Shown: one piece after another, positions 34,002 to 46,106 of the stretch | Layout: every line of letters starts with the position of its first letter | Position numbering within the stretch: the first letter of the stretch is position 1 | Assembly: GCF_947179165.1 (NCBI RefSeq) | Contig: NC_077247.1 | Location: forward strand, 12,599,501-12,663,500 | From: Solanum dulcamara | Lineage: Eukaryota > Streptophyta > Magnoliopsida > Solanales > Solanaceae | Length of the DNA stretch: 64,000 bases | Direction: 5' to 3' | Program-made: the position numbers and the translations under genes | The notes under the pieces: model-generated | Database searches by the model: none | Told to the model about the DNA's origin: nothing | The model's input: only the letters and a program-made list of their open reading frames with translations

Positions 34002-37000
34002 TGAAATGACCTTGAAGGTCATTTTTGGAATTTTTGTAAAATGATCATTTTACTCCTCCCTTTAGTTGCCATGAGTCATTTCTGATTGGTACCAGGCGTT
34101 GGTGTTTAGAAAATCATATGAAAAGTTGATTCTTTGAAAAAATTGAGTTTTCATAAGCTAAGTGTTCAAAAGTGGTATTTGGGGTCAATCATAGCTACGA
34201 GTCTCGAAATAGAATATCATTGATTCCAGCAACTCTGGAATGTAAAAAATGGCCTAGGAGAGTTTATGAAATCAGTTTTGGAGTTGTAACAAAGATTTAA
34301 GGTTTTGATTTGAGAATTTGAGGAATTTTAGGCCAAGATTTGACTTTGGTCAACTTTGAGAGTTTTGATGCTCGAAATGGAATTCCAATGACTCTGTTGG
34401 ATTCAGGGGATGGTTTTTGGTCTAGAAGAAGTGTTGGTTGAATTTTTAGAGGTCCCGTACCAGTTTTGGTATTTTGAAGGCCTAAATTGGTTTAATTGCA
34501 ACTTTTTGAGTATCGAGTCAAGAAGACCTTAAATTCAAATTCTGATGGTTCCATTAGCTCCAAAATAACCAAAGTATGCTAGAAGCATGATTGGCACAAG
34601 TATCGATGCAATCAATACGAATTTGGGGCCATTTGGCTCTTTTAACTTTGAAAGTTAGACTATGGTTGACTTTGGTCAACCTTCTTGGAAAACATGCTCG
34701 GATAAAAATTCTGAAAGAGCGATTAGTTTCGGAATGTCTATTTTGGTCTGGAACAACCTGTTGTTCGCTTTCTGAGGCTTCCGGTCTAATCTTGAGGCCC
34801 ATGGTAGAATGTGGCTTAAAATAACACTTGGGTGTGGGATCCACTTTTCATTAAAATAACCTCGTATGGGAATTTTGAATTCTCCATTGATTCCACAACG
34901 TCGAATTTAGTGGGGTAGCATATCTTGTTTATTTTTATCATATTCTGAATGAATTCCGAGCACCCTGTCGGAGATTTTGGATTTTTTCCAAAATTAGATT
35001 TTGCAGCAATCCGGTGCAGACCCATTTTTGGATTTTCTCTCAACTGTAAAACCCCATATCTTGGGCTATAGAGCTTCAAATTGTGTGATTCAAAAAGCAA
35101 ACTTGTGAGAGTTTTTGAGGAGAACGCATTGGGGAGCTCAAAAACTGATTTGGGGAAGTCGATTGAGGTAAAATCTTGATTCTAGTTGCTGCAATGTCTA
35201 TTTTTGGAGTTAATTTTTAAAGAACTTTGAGAATTTACTTCTTGGTCTATATAATCTCAATTTTGGAAATTCTAGAATCTAAGTTCAAGAGAAATTCATA
35301 GGAAATCCACTAGTAAGATCAGAATCTTACGGGGAGGCTTCATGTTAGGTAAATTTATGAATCTAGCTACTGTTTTAGCCATTATCGAATTGAAATTCTG
35401 TGGAATTTTGGAAGATTGTATCTTGATTATTTGAACTCCATTTTTTTGCGATATTTGAGGCTAGATTGTGGGGTTCTTCTCAAGGAACGTCATGGTGTAA
35501 TTTGTTTGGATTGGGACGGTCTTGTTTTTTTAGAATTCGCTGATCAAGGCGCTGTCATTTTCATCTTTAGTTCGAATTTTTTGAATTTTCGTTACATCCT
35601 TATTTTGCGTCGTTTCCCAACCTCATACCAGTTACCAAATTGATTTGTGAGCTTGAGGAGATGTTTAGAACCTATTTATAGGGTCAATTACGGAATTCTA
35701 GACACGGGTCCCACATTTCCTATTTTAAACCCTAAAATTGATCCATCTCCAAATTCGATAGTATTTCGTGTCATAGCGACCATATTAACGTTGTGATTCT
35801 ATTGTTGATAGTGTGGCAGCATTTAGATGCTTCTCAAAAGGGAAAAGCTCTAGTTTTATGAGTTGGAGCGCGCGTGGTCGGCTTACAAGTAGGCTACAGT
35901 TTTCCCTCGTCAGACAGAGCATGTTTAGGCAATTGTACATTGATTTGTATTAGTTTGGAGGGTTTTGGGTGTAGATCATGCTAATTTCCTAGAGTCCATG
36001 TCCTAGGCCTTATTTCGGGTAATTATTGGACTGTGTAAGCATGACTCCTATTATTGTTGATTATCCATGCCTTGTGGTGAATAATATGCCTGTGGTTATA
36101 TGGTTTGGAGCATGTTTGGCCTTAGTCTAGGCTTACACAAGTGTTGCCTTAGACTTTAATTGTTTTGGTGTCGTTGGGCCGTAGAGCTTTTCTGACTTCG
36201 TTTAGGATGGTTAGCTCCCTATAGACTGATATAGAAGACTCGAGTCTTATAGTATGAGCCTTAGCTAGGCAGTAACTCAGCTTGTGACTTTACCTCTATA
36301 ATTCCCTATTCTCCTATTGTCCCTGTATTGTTCTGTTCTTGATTTTCGAAAGTTTCCTCAGAGATTCGAGGTATATTTGGTTTAGGCTGGGATGACATAT
36401 TGATGGCACTTGGTTTGGAGGCACTCCCCGTGATGTATGGTGGGTCGCTGATTCTAATTTGGTATGATTCCTTAACTACAGATACCTGATTGAAGTCTTC
36501 GGTCCAGCTTAGTTTTGACCGGTTTCTTAGCTAAGGATACTTGGTTCCATTCCGTGGTGCAACTTACCTGTGTTAAGGCTTCCTAGGTACAGTTACCCGG
36601 TTAAATTCCGTGGTCTATTTTACCCGTGCTCGACCTTTGTCTACAGTTACCCAATTAAAGTCCATGGTCTAGCCTACTCATGTCGACTCATTTGCTACAA
36701 TTACCCAGTTGCAGTCCGTGGTCTAGCTTGCACGTGGTTAAATTTATGATTCCCTTATGAAATTTCAGTTTAAGTCTTCATCTACTCTCAGTTGTGGGTT
36801 GAGGTGTTAGAGTTTGGAAATGGTTGAGTTCTACTCTCGGTTGTGGGTTGAGGTGTTAGAGTTTGGAAATGGTAGAGTTCAAGTCTGGGAAATGGTAATA
36901 TTATTAAAATCCCTTTGGTTCCGTTCATTTTCTTTTAACTATTCTTGCATCTGTCAGGCTTGTGGGAGTCCGTGTAGGTGGTTACTCTTTATTTGTGCAC

Positions 37001-37645
37001 GAGTGTACCCTTCGAGTTTATGGGAACCCGACGGAGTTAGTTAGATTCATTCCTTTTATTTTCTAGTACGCTCGTGTACATACCCACATTTACTTCTTAT
37101 CCTGTCTTTGATTATGTTCTTTTACTCGTATTTCAGTTTATTTTCTCTTATCTTTCTTAGTAAGCCTAGGATGCCTATTGGGTACCTATTGTTATGGATA
37201 CTCATACTATATTATGCATCTATTTTCGTGATGCAGGTTCGAGTACTATCAATCGACATTGATTGGAGCAAGCTGCGGTCGTGATCGGAGGAGAGGGTGA
37301 GCACATTGCGTCCTAGACTCACCCATCTCTATTTGTATATACATTTTGACTATCTTTTGATTTTTGAGACAACTCTGTTTTCGTAGTCCACTCTTGGCAC
37401 TTGTACTTTTTTACTAATAGCTTTGTATATGTGACTTCCATATTTTGGGGGGATCTTTTTGTTTGTATATATTTAGTTACTTCCGCCCGTTCATATATAC
37501 TTTTATTATTTCTTTACTATTTTAGGTTAGATTGTTGTTCTTCTACTCTAACATCCTATTACTTGCAGTTCCAGGATATGAGATGGCTTACTTACTGGTG
37601 GGTCATTGTAGGCGCCATCATAATCTGAGAAATCGGGTTGTGACA
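34002..37645 (+). repeat. 3' LTR of element C
   Basis: 3,644 bp from TGAAATGACC to GGGTTGTGACA. It contains the five-unit minisatellite at 36470-36745 and a 49-bp tandem duplication at 36781-36878 that the 5' LTR lacks. Several small frames (34591-34824, 35416-35643) have parallels in the 5' LTR only because the DNA is duplicated. Confidence 0.9.
36781..36878 (+). repeat. 49-bp tandem duplication in 3' LTR C
   Basis: Two units starting TCTACTCTC(A/G)GTTGTGGG, at 36781-36829 and 36830-36878, with about two differences. The 5' LTR has one copy (about 29211-29250). Confidence 0.9.
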
Positions 37646-38851
37646 TCAGAAACATCATATTGCCAACATGTGCCCATCTGTACAATATATATAGTCTTTT
37701 GGGAAAGTTGTCCCCCTTTTATCCTATTATTGCTCAGAGTCTATGCATAACATTCCATGTATGATATGAATTTCGAATGCACATAGTAGGGCATGACAAG
37801 AGCTTAGGCAATCTTGAAACATTGGTAATCTTATTCTCATAATCTTGTAACCACTTTCATATAACATGCAAATGTCTCGTAGAACCTCATATGCTTTCAG
37901 AATAAACCAGAACACTTAACTCGACTTTAGAAACATAATTTAAACTTGATGATGTTTATAAAGTCCATAAGGTGCTTCAAGAATCTCATCATAACTTTAT
38001 TAGCTTTTATACAACCATTTAGGCCTATATAACCCACAATAGCTCGAAGCTCTTGACTTGACTTCAAATTAGAAAATCAATCATTTAGGCAATCAAAAGG
38101 ATATTGACATGCCTATCTTTATTTACTATAAACGACTCTAAATTGGTAATAGAATGAGCTTGTTTAGAAATAAGGTAGTTTGACAAATATATAATCAAAA
38201 GAATAAGGTACAAAATTTAGTATGAATATAATTCTCAAATAACCTTGTTGTAATAAATTCCAATGAGAAGGAATAGCTTAACAATCCTTTAGATAGCAAA
38301 ATAAACCTCCATCATTTCAGCCTCATTCTTAGGACAGTAGCTTGCTAATAGACATAATGAATAAGAAACTCTAAGAAAAATAATTTTAATTCTCAAACGT
38401 ACTTCACAATGTTACAAGCATGTAAATGATAAGATAAAGTCCAAAAATAAAATCAGCCAAAATGCCAATGCCCTTCACAGAGGGTCTTTCTAACAATAAA
38501 TTAGTAAAAATGACTCATTAGATGATTTATAATTTTTAGGATTCGTGAGATATAAAAATCAGAATTTTGCCTTAACATACCTTGAATACAAGCTTGAATA
38601 ACTTGAGGTAGATAATTAATTTTCTTTCGATAATCAGATAATTAATTCATGTGCAAATATATCGTAAGTAAATAATTTTTCATAAATATTGAGGCATTTT
38701 AGGAAGAAAATCAAAAATATATTTATCAAATTTATTTTTAAAAAACATTTACATACGCGAGAAATGTTACAATAAAACTTTTCAAATTTAGGCTCCTAAG
38801 CCCTTGACACAAAATAAAGGACAACCGTAAACACCCAAGGTGTTACATCAA
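37646..38851 (-). repeat. LTR F, second part (with its 5' terminus)
   Basis: Continues LTR F beyond element C. 'CATCATATTGCCA', 'ATATATAGTCTT', 'CATGCATAACAT/CATGTATGATATGAA' and 'GGTCTTTCTA(A/G)CAATA' line up with F2 at 51030-51740. It ends on the minus strand with TGTAACACCTTGGGTG at 38851, a typical LTR start. F thus lies in G's interior, with the rest of F to the left lost or replaced. Confidence 0.7.
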
Positions 38852-39088
38852 AGAACCAATTGCAATTCTTCATCATGATGTCTAGAAGTTGAGAACTAAA
38901 GAGATCAAGTCAGTGATGGTACAATAGAAGCATCTTCCTATTGAGGAAGCCACCTGAGAAATTGAGAAGGACATACGGGCAAGTACCCTCACTTGTTTGA
39001 TGATTCAAGTACTACTCGACTATTGGCTTGGACCATTTATTTTATATTTGATCACTCATAGATGAGTGATGGGTAAATTGGTATTGAT
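38852..39088 (+). pseudogene. Integrase/Pol C-terminal end of element G
   Basis: The plus strand gives KSVMVQ*KHLPIEEAT*EIEKDIRA, matching the closing 'VLWRHxxxEEATWExExDMRxRYPHLF' of plant Gypsy Pol. Both stops replace Trp codons (TGG to TAG/TGA). The trailing stretch to 39088 leads into LTR G. Upstream Pol is missing because LTR F abuts at 38851. Confidence 0.75.
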
Positions 39089-40935
39089 TGTAAAGACCTA
39101 CTCAAGTCGTTACGGGTAAGCCAATGAGAATGAATTTTGGGACAAAAAACTTTTGAGTAGTAACTTAAAACTTTTTGGCTAGACCAATCTCAGATGAAAT
39201 CTAAATAATGTGAGGTCTAGGGAAATCCAGGAATGTATTGGGATTGATGTCTAATTTTGGATTATATTTTTTGATAGCTAAGATGTTAATAAATCCATAG
39301 GTCCTTTCAAAAGTGAATTCAGGTTAGTAGAACTCATAGAATTAAATTTGCTGTGAATGGAATATAATAGAACGTCAAGGTTTGAGGTTGTGCTACGAAA
39401 TGAGTGCTTGGGGAAGAAATTCTGAGTTTATGAGTTCTTTCCAGCTGCTATGACAGGATAGATAGGGCCACTGTAGCAAGATGAGAGATGCAATAGCGGG
39501 ACAATGGGGTTTAAGTCAAGAAAAGTCCCAAAATCATTTTTAGTTCTGCAACTTTTTTCTTAGAGAGCTAGAGTCAACTTAATTATATTTATTTTATGTT
39601 TTCCACCACAACCTTCGACAAAGGTAAGTTAATCCTTCCACTAACTTGTAATTTGATTCTTAGATCTTAGAATCTATGGGATTTTTGTTAGGTGAAGGTT
39701 TTCACCTAAAATTAATGATAGAAATGGCCCTAGTTGGGTAAGATGATAATGAAATTGGACAAAGGCTAGGATCTTGATATAATCCAGGTATTTTTGTCTA
39801 TTTTTCATTGACTCCTTGTATTCCTTGATTATTTTAGACAAAGAACAAACCAAGATACTTCAAAAGGGGAAAACTCAGGTTCATTAGAGAATTTTAGCTT
39901 GATTTGAGGTAGGTAATGCCTGTGTTTTCCCGTTTGTATTATATGTTCCTGTTAAATAATTAGTTAGTATTTCATGAATGATATATGATTAGGGAAAAAA
40001 GGAAAGAACATTAATTTAAATGATATTTGCGGTCAAATTGCACGAAATAAATATATTACTTGGTTGTACAAGTATGTCTGCTATTCATTTTCATTATGAT
40101 TGTGATATGTGATTTCATGTTGGATTGGGTACCACGCTGGTACATTTTTATAGGATACCATGCTAGTATATTCGGATCGAGTACCACACTTGTATATTTG
40201 GAATGGGTATCATGCCGGTACACTAACTATTGGAAATGGTACAACACCGTTACACTAACAGTTTTTGTATGGGTTCCACGAGAGGACAAATAATTGGCTG
40301 ATTATTGTAATTGCTTGCACTCAAATTGTGTAATGATTTGAATGAAAGGACTGGGAGTCCAGTATTGCTTATTCTGAGATGTGCTTGTGTGTTATATGTT
40401 TTACTAAGTTGTGGCTCCTTGTTCATAAACTATTTACTGGAATTAGCGATGTGATCCTACCAATACACTATGATTGTGTCGTAATAATGCATTTTTGCTT
40501 TATTTATTGAGTACAAGACATATTCAGACAGCTGTTGCGATACCTCAGTTGAGGGACACATAATTGTTCAAATTCAGGGGTGGGCCTGTTCTTTCAGGTT
40601 GCCATGGATTCTTCTTAGTTCTTAGTCCTTTCTTTTCAGACTCAAACACTTTTAGATACTAAAATTTATGTCTATTGTTTTGGGGTTGCATCCCCATATT
40701 CAAGACTTTTAGATAGAGTTTAGGTATGATGACTTTTAGGTTCTGGGAAGTTAAATTCGGCTTGTTTTGATAAACGTACTTGAGTTTATGGGAACTTACG
40801 TTTTAAACTATTTTAAACTGTTTAACCTTATCTAATTTCTTGTTTGGATTACAAGCATGTTGTAGTTGGTTAGTATTGGTTTTTCCAATAGAGAATTAGT
40901 GTGGGTGCTACTCACAATGGGTCAGGCTTATGACA
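39089..40935 (+). repeat. 3' LTR of element G
   Basis: Starts TGTAAAGACCTACTCAAG, ends GTCAGGCTTATGACA, 1,847 bp. Carries a degenerate 25-32 bp minisatellite at 40121-40284. No 5' partner lies in the window. Open frames within it (for example 40060-40293) are low-complexity. Confidence 0.75.
40121..40284 (+). repeat. Minisatellite in LTR G
   Basis: Five to six degenerate units of the form GGGTACCACGCTGGTACA plus an A/T-rich spacer, at about 25-32 bp. Each unit has GGTACCA and TGGTACA words that are near reverse complements. Confidence 0.7.
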
Positions 40936-41489
40936 CAAAAAATTCTCTTTCTTTGCTCGAGAATGAAGGATGAATTATAGGGCTAAGAACATTGACGAAA
41001 TGGCTGATTTTATCTAATCGAGGGAATGACTCTTGTTTGAATAAAAAAATAGGATAGAGTGGTAAAAATGTTGTGTCCGAGACTTTAGTTTCAACTCTCC
41101 TACATATCTTAAGTTTTATGAGAATCAGTCCATGTGTATTTCTAGATTTAGGAACCGAGAAAGTTCCTAAAAGATAAAGTGAGTTCTAGCGACTTGAATT
41201 GATAAGATTAGAGCTTGAGGTAGTATGAATAGTGTAAAAATATAGAATGACTTAAGTAGTGAAAACTATATAAGAGCATAAAATAGTACAAACAACATGA
41301 GAAGAAAAATGACTCATGTTGTGATGGATTTGTAAAAATAAAAGTCGTATCTTTGAATTGGAAAATAGAATTTATCTTGCTCGTAGTCTATGAGTCATTG
41401 CAATCTGTAGCTTATAATATAAATAAATAAAATGGTTAGATCATATATATCAAATAAATTATGAAATAATTGATAAGCGTGATGCAAAT
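40936..41489. other. Unassigned DNA
   Basis: AT-rich sequence after LTR G. No terminal repeat, protein motif or RNA gene recognised on either strand. Confidence 0.5.
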
Positions 41490-41990
41490 TCCCATTTAGA
41501 CCATGAAATTTTCCTTACGATTGTAAGGATGACATCTTAGACTATGATGTCTTAATGCAATGATACATGAAATTGAATCCTTAAATCATGATAATGTTCG
41601 TAGGTCATGAAAATGATGCCTTTAGACTATGACGTGTATGGATCATGATAAGAATAAAGTAAATCCTTAGGTCATGAAATTATGTCAACAAGCCATGAAA
41701 GTGATGCCTTTAGACGATGACACAGTCAGAGAATGACAAGCAGAAATTAAATCCTTAGGTCATGAAATGGGGTCCAAGTGCCATGAAAATTATGCCTTTA
41801 TTGCATGATAAGCAGAAATTAAATCCTTAGGTCATGAAATAATGTCCACAGGCCATGAAAATGATGCCTTCAGAAAACAACACCTTCAAAGCAAGATAAG
41901 AAGAAATTAAATTCTTAGGTCATGAAATGATGTTCGCTTGCCATGAATATGATGCCTTTATATGATGACACCTCGAGGAGCAATAAATAA
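41490..41990 (+). repeat. Minisatellite, about 86-88-bp units
   Basis: Five readable units start at 41574, 41660, 41748, 41820 and 41908 (lengths 86, 88, 72, 88, about 83), with a more diverged unit before them. Core words: TAAATCCTTAGGTCATGAAA, GTCCACAGGCCATGAAAATG and ATGCCTTTAGA-GATGACAC, then AGCAGAAAT. One unit has an internal deletion of 16 bp. No open reading frame runs through. Confidence 0.9.
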
Positions 41991-42009
41991 TGATTAAAGA
42001 GAGAATATC

Positions 42010-42222
42010 TATTTTGATGCAATTCAAGCATTATGTTATCTATAATTGTAGCTTGATGCGGTAATGACTAAATGTAGATGTATTTCTTGGCTCAACATAA
42101 TTTCCATAACTTGATGCAATAGGGGCTCAATATAGATGTCATTTTGGGGCCAATACAAATGAACTGCTCGAGGTCAATGCTATTTTTCTAGATTGATGCG
42201 ATTGTGGCTCAATGTAGATGTC
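42010..42222 (+). repeat. Second minisatellite, three irregular units
   Basis: CTTGATGCGGTAATGACTAAATGTAGATGT-like units begin near 42052, 42111 and 42192 (core TTGATGC, GGCTCAAT, TAGATGTC). Spacing is 59 and 81 bp. Unrelated in word content to the neighbouring 88-bp array. Confidence 0.65.
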
Positions 42223-42666
42223 ACACCCCAGAACTAGGAGAGTCACAAAAAACACTCCATATAGTATTTGATCGAGTTAGCCACTAAAACATACTATTTA
42301 ACTAAACTGGGCGAGCCTTAAATAAGGTCTGAGGTGCAAGAATATTCTCTTTAGCACCACAAGTGCATTCTCAAATTATCCCAACTCATGTGGGTGTGAT
42401 CCAGGTAAGCTACAGTTCTATAGAATAACACCGTTAGAAATCACCTATGTGAGTGTGAAGTATAAGACGCTTCAAAGAGAATGAGAGTAAAAGCCCATTC
42501 TCTATACACTCATAAAATTAGGAGGTAGTATTTGTAATGATTCAACTGGTGAAAGTAAGTTTTTTGTCGTTATCATGTACACATGCATTACCTTATGGTA
42601 AGAAGTTAAAGCTTACTACTCTATTAAATACTTTTAGGGTTTAATTTTCTTTCAAAGAGTGGTAGA
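42223..42666. other. Unassigned DNA beginning with an LTR-like terminus
   Basis: TGTCACACCCCAGAAC at 42219 looks like the end of a minus-strand LTR (reverse complement ...GGGGTGTGACA). The next 440 bp show no protein motif that I recognise and no matching partner in the window. Confidence 0.4.
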
Positions 42667-42780
42667 GTTACCGTTCATACTTCTTTCACTACTAAGAAGT
42701 TGGCTTGTATCTATATTTGGAAGGTGGTTCATCTTCACGGGGTACTTGTTTCTATCATCCCAGATAGGGTTATTATCGGG
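42667..42780 (+). pseudogene. Stray integrase core fragment
   Basis: The plus strand reads VHTSFTTKKLACIYIWKVVHLHGVLVSIIPDR in outline. It matches the plant Gypsy integrase core FLPVxTTYSxEDYAxLYIxEIVRLHGVPVSIISDRG, including the second catalytic Asp. It ends with a stop at 42781. Too short and isolated to assign to one of the elements here. Confidence 0.7.
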
Positions 42781-43022
42781 TAACACAACACTTGAAATAT
42801 TAAGCCCGGACCGTTAAGGTCATGACCTGAATAAAAATAAGTCATATAAACAAAGGTAGATAAGCTAAAATGATAAAGTACTAGCTATCCGACGAGCCGC
42901 ATATGAAAATATACATGCAGACACACATATATATACATACCAAAACTATGGATTGGAAACTGAAAGCTATAAAAAGGAAACCCAGAATATTGTGTCCACA
43001 ATAGCCTCTAAGAGTGTCATAA
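42781..43022. other. Fragment recalling a minus-strand A/B-type LTR
   Basis: Short words near 42995-43020 (CCTCTAAGAGTGT) recall 'ACTCTTAGAGG' of LTR Z (about 2665) and its reverse in LTR E (about 63478). The assignment is weak. No gene. Confidence 0.3.
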
Positions 43023-45072
43023 TATAAGGCCTCGGAAGTTGGAAAATAGAAAAATGAGGAAGAAAAGATGAAATCCCAGAAAAATGCAGATTTTGGCACT
43101 AGGTGATGACCATGAAGTCTATCATGGGACGTAGTCAGCACCGAGGCTCGTGGTGAGTCACCGTGGGGTGTTTCTAAACCTGTAGAGAAGGGACCACTAT
43201 AAGGGACCACGGGTCATGGTGAGCACCACGAACCGTGGTACCCGCCATGGTGAGCCCTCCCCTAAGACCCTTAGAAATATTTCCCAAGGCAGGTACCATG
43301 CCTCACCACCATGGGCCATAGTGGGTTCTGTGGTAGTCGTTCCTACACACCCTCATGTAGGTCCTGCACCAGCCCATGATTCACAGACCGTAATGATCTC
43401 CATAGACCGTGAAGGTCACCATGGAGGAAATCTTGAACTCTTCCCCTGCAGCCCCAAGATTCAAGACCATATCTAACTCCATAGCACCACTAAAGGCCGT
43501 GGTAGGATCACGGACCGTGATGAGTCCTCCGTGTAGTCTTAGTTTTCAATTAAATAAAGGGTAGTTCGGTCATTCCTTATTGTTTCATCCATGTATGTGG
43601 ACGTTTATTGGAATAGATTCATTATGTAATTGTCCTAAATACTACTAAGTTTATTCTTTTCCCTTATAAACTCTAGAATCACTTTTAAGACTTCTCTCCC
43701 AAGGTTCGTCAAGATATCTCCATCTTCCTTAAGTTTTGGGCTAGGGTTTCTTCAAGAACAACTCTCCTTTCTCAATTTTGAGTTTTATTTCATTCAAGGT
43801 ATGTGGGGTTAGATCCATGAGTTCCCTTCACCCATTGAATCTCAAGGTTTTTCTCAAAATCTCATTAATTTCAATTAGGTTTGTTACCCTAGTTTGATGA
43901 ATTGCATTGAGTTGTTTCAACTATGTTTTTATTTGTTATCAATAATCATTATAATTATGTTTCTACCTTCATTGCATGATTTCAAGTTGAATTGTGAATG
44001 GCCATGAATAAAGCTATTTTAAATGGTGATCTACATGAATAATCATTATGAAGTTCAATGATTTTCAAGTATTTCATGGTTTTCACTCAAATTTACTACG
44101 TAATTGAGATTTACTCTAAATTCAAAGTATCAATTATAATCATGGATTATAATTATATTCAAGTTATGAATTTCATGCAAGTTATAAAGAAAGGTGACTT
44201 AGGATCCTTAATTGGTGACCTAAGAACCTAATGACATGAATTATGCACATATGATATTGTGATGACGAAAGGCTTATTCTCACATTGCAAGTATGACATG
44301 AAAATTGTCTAATCTATGCATGATGAAGTTTATGAACAAGTTTATGATATATGTTAAGTATGACTACAATGTTATGTATTCCGTGGAATTTGACTTAGCA
44401 TCGAATGATGACTTGAGGTGGGGGCTTGACCTACGGGGTCCTTATATAAAATATCTTGTCTCATAACTCTGTGCCACTGTAGGATTTTCCTTTTGGACTA
44501 GCTAGTGGATCCACATATAGAGTATGTGCATGACCTTCCTAGTGGGTTAGAGTCTACCTTGGCAAGTAAATTCTCATTTCTTCCATTCTCTGGGATATAT
44601 CGGGATTCCATGTTATTGCTCACGTGGAATTATTGTCGGTTATGGTTCTATCCCACATATGTATTCTTTATTTATTTTCTTTTCATAATTACACTTATGT
44701 CTTTTACATGCTTTGATCATTATGGTTTTTCCATGACTTTACTTATCCCCTTTATCATGTATGTTAATTGATAATTGCATACTATAATTTATATTACATG
44801 GCATTCCCACATACTTAGTACATTCAAGCGTACTAATGCATATTGTTGCCTACATTGTCTCATAATATAAGGGTCGATGATCATTTTCCACCCATTCGTG
44901 GCTAGTAGAGTTTCCATCTGGTAAAGATTGGCGAGTCCTCATATATCGAGGACGAGTTATGCATTTATTTCATTCCAAAGAATTTTGTTATATTCGTGTT
45001 GAGGGTGAGCTAGGGATGTGTCTTAGCCTCCACCCTTCTTGAGTAGTAAAGGCATGTTTGGACAAATGGAAT
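43023..45072 (+). repeat. LTR J, main part (split by LTR K)
   Basis: Begins TATAAGGCCTCGGAAGTT, matching the LTR start of D (TGTAATACCTCGGAAGTT on the minus strand at 54191) with TG mutated to TA. Carries a GC-rich block of repeated CCGTGG/CCACGG/ACGGACCGTG words (43100-43530), a TATAAA at 43665-43670, and a CAAGGTATG donor-like site near 43796. Similarity with LTR K and D continues to 45072, where K sequence begins. J resumes at 50411 and ends at 50578. Confidence 0.7.
43665..43670 (+). promoter_or_regulatory. TATA box of LTR J
   Basis: TATAAA following TTCTTTTCCCT, about 130 bp downstream of the GC-rich word block; analogous to TATAAA in the K units. Confidence 0.5.
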
Positions 45073-46106
45073 TGTAACACCCCTCAAAATTCTAACAAGT
45101 GCCTTAAGAATGCCTTGGGAATAGGCCGCTCATTTAATGCATTATCCTTAATCTTTTTGGAAAATTCGAGTTCGGAATATCGATCAGGAAGTCAAAACTT
45201 GTAGGATAGATTTCTCAAGGAACTGCGCAAACCAGTAAGGTCCGCGACAAGTCTGCATCGCAGACTTGCTTGCCTCCGCATTGTGGACCTGGCAAGGATT
45301 TTCTGGCCTAGTTGGGTTTTTAATAAGGGAATTTTAGACTTTTCTCTAATTATTAGCTAATGAACCTAGACATTTTTAGGACCTAATTCAACTCTATAAA
45401 TTAGCCTAAACCTCTAATTTTATTTATTCTTCTAGAATTCACCTACTCAAATAATTCTCTCTTTATAAAAGACTCTCAAGGACTCCATTGAAGATTTCAA
45501 GGAAATTCAACCAAGCACTCCATCAAAAGATTCAAGTTCTTTCAAATTAATTGGTGTTCTCACTTAGGATATACGGGTATTAATTCATGGATCCTTTCAT
45601 CCATGAAGCCCAATAAATTTCTCAAGGTTTTCTATCAAATTAAAGTATGGTATTTGATGGGTTTTATGATCTCTATTCCTATTGCATGAATTATGATTTA
45701 AAGTATGATCATTAGTCTATTTTGATATAAATTGTTGATTATTGCATTAAATTGAAGAGTTTTCCGACGACTTTACTTATCCCCTTTATCATGTATGTTA
45801 ATTGATCATTGCATCCTATAATTTATATTGCATGGCATGCTCACATACTTAGTATATTCAAGCGTACTAATGCATATTGTTGCCTACATTGTCTCATAAT
45901 GTAAGGTTCGACGATCACATTCCACCCACTCGTGGCTAGTAGAGTTTTCATCCAGTGAAGATTGGTGAGTCCTCATATATCAAGGGCGAGTTATGCATTT
46001 ATTTCATTCCGAAGAATTTTGTTAGATTTTTGTTGAAGGTGTGCTAGGGATGTGTCTCATCCCCCACCCTTCTTGAGTAGTAAAGGTATATTTGGACAAA
46101 TGATAT
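45073..46106 (+). repeat. Tandem K/J chimeric unit 1 (1,034 bp)
   Basis: Left part (to about 45763) is the 5' part of LTR K, from TGTAACACCCC; right part (about 45764-46106) is the J segment otherwise seen at 44731-45072. The junction lies at GAGTTTTCC. Contains hairpin arms at 45238-45248/45280-45290 and TATAAA at 45395-45400. The unit ends in GATAT before the next TGTAAC. Confidence 0.9.

Larger units (their letters stand above)
26435..37645 (+). mobile_element. Element C: Ty3/Gypsy LTR retrotransposon nested in LTR F
   Basis: LTRs at 26435-29790 and 34002-37645. Interior holds gag, protease, RT and RNase H remnants in normal order and the closing 'FVPPDRDC' stretch near 33937. No integrase core is recognisable. 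The flanks (TAAGC and TCAGA) agree at only three of five bases, so no clear target duplication remains. Insertion into F is shown by the uninterrupted relative at 50990-51060. The two LTRs differ at about 15 per cent over the first 120 bp, so this is an old insertion. Confidence 0.9.

Noticed and set aside
41490..41990. CRISPR-like repeat array
   Set aside because: Units are directly adjacent without unique spacers, degenerate, and the genome is a plant's.
42219..43022. A complete minus-strand LTR starting at TGTCACACCCC
   Set aside because: The start looks like an LTR end, but no matching LTR start, no partner and a plus-strand integrase fragment inside; boundaries cannot be supported.
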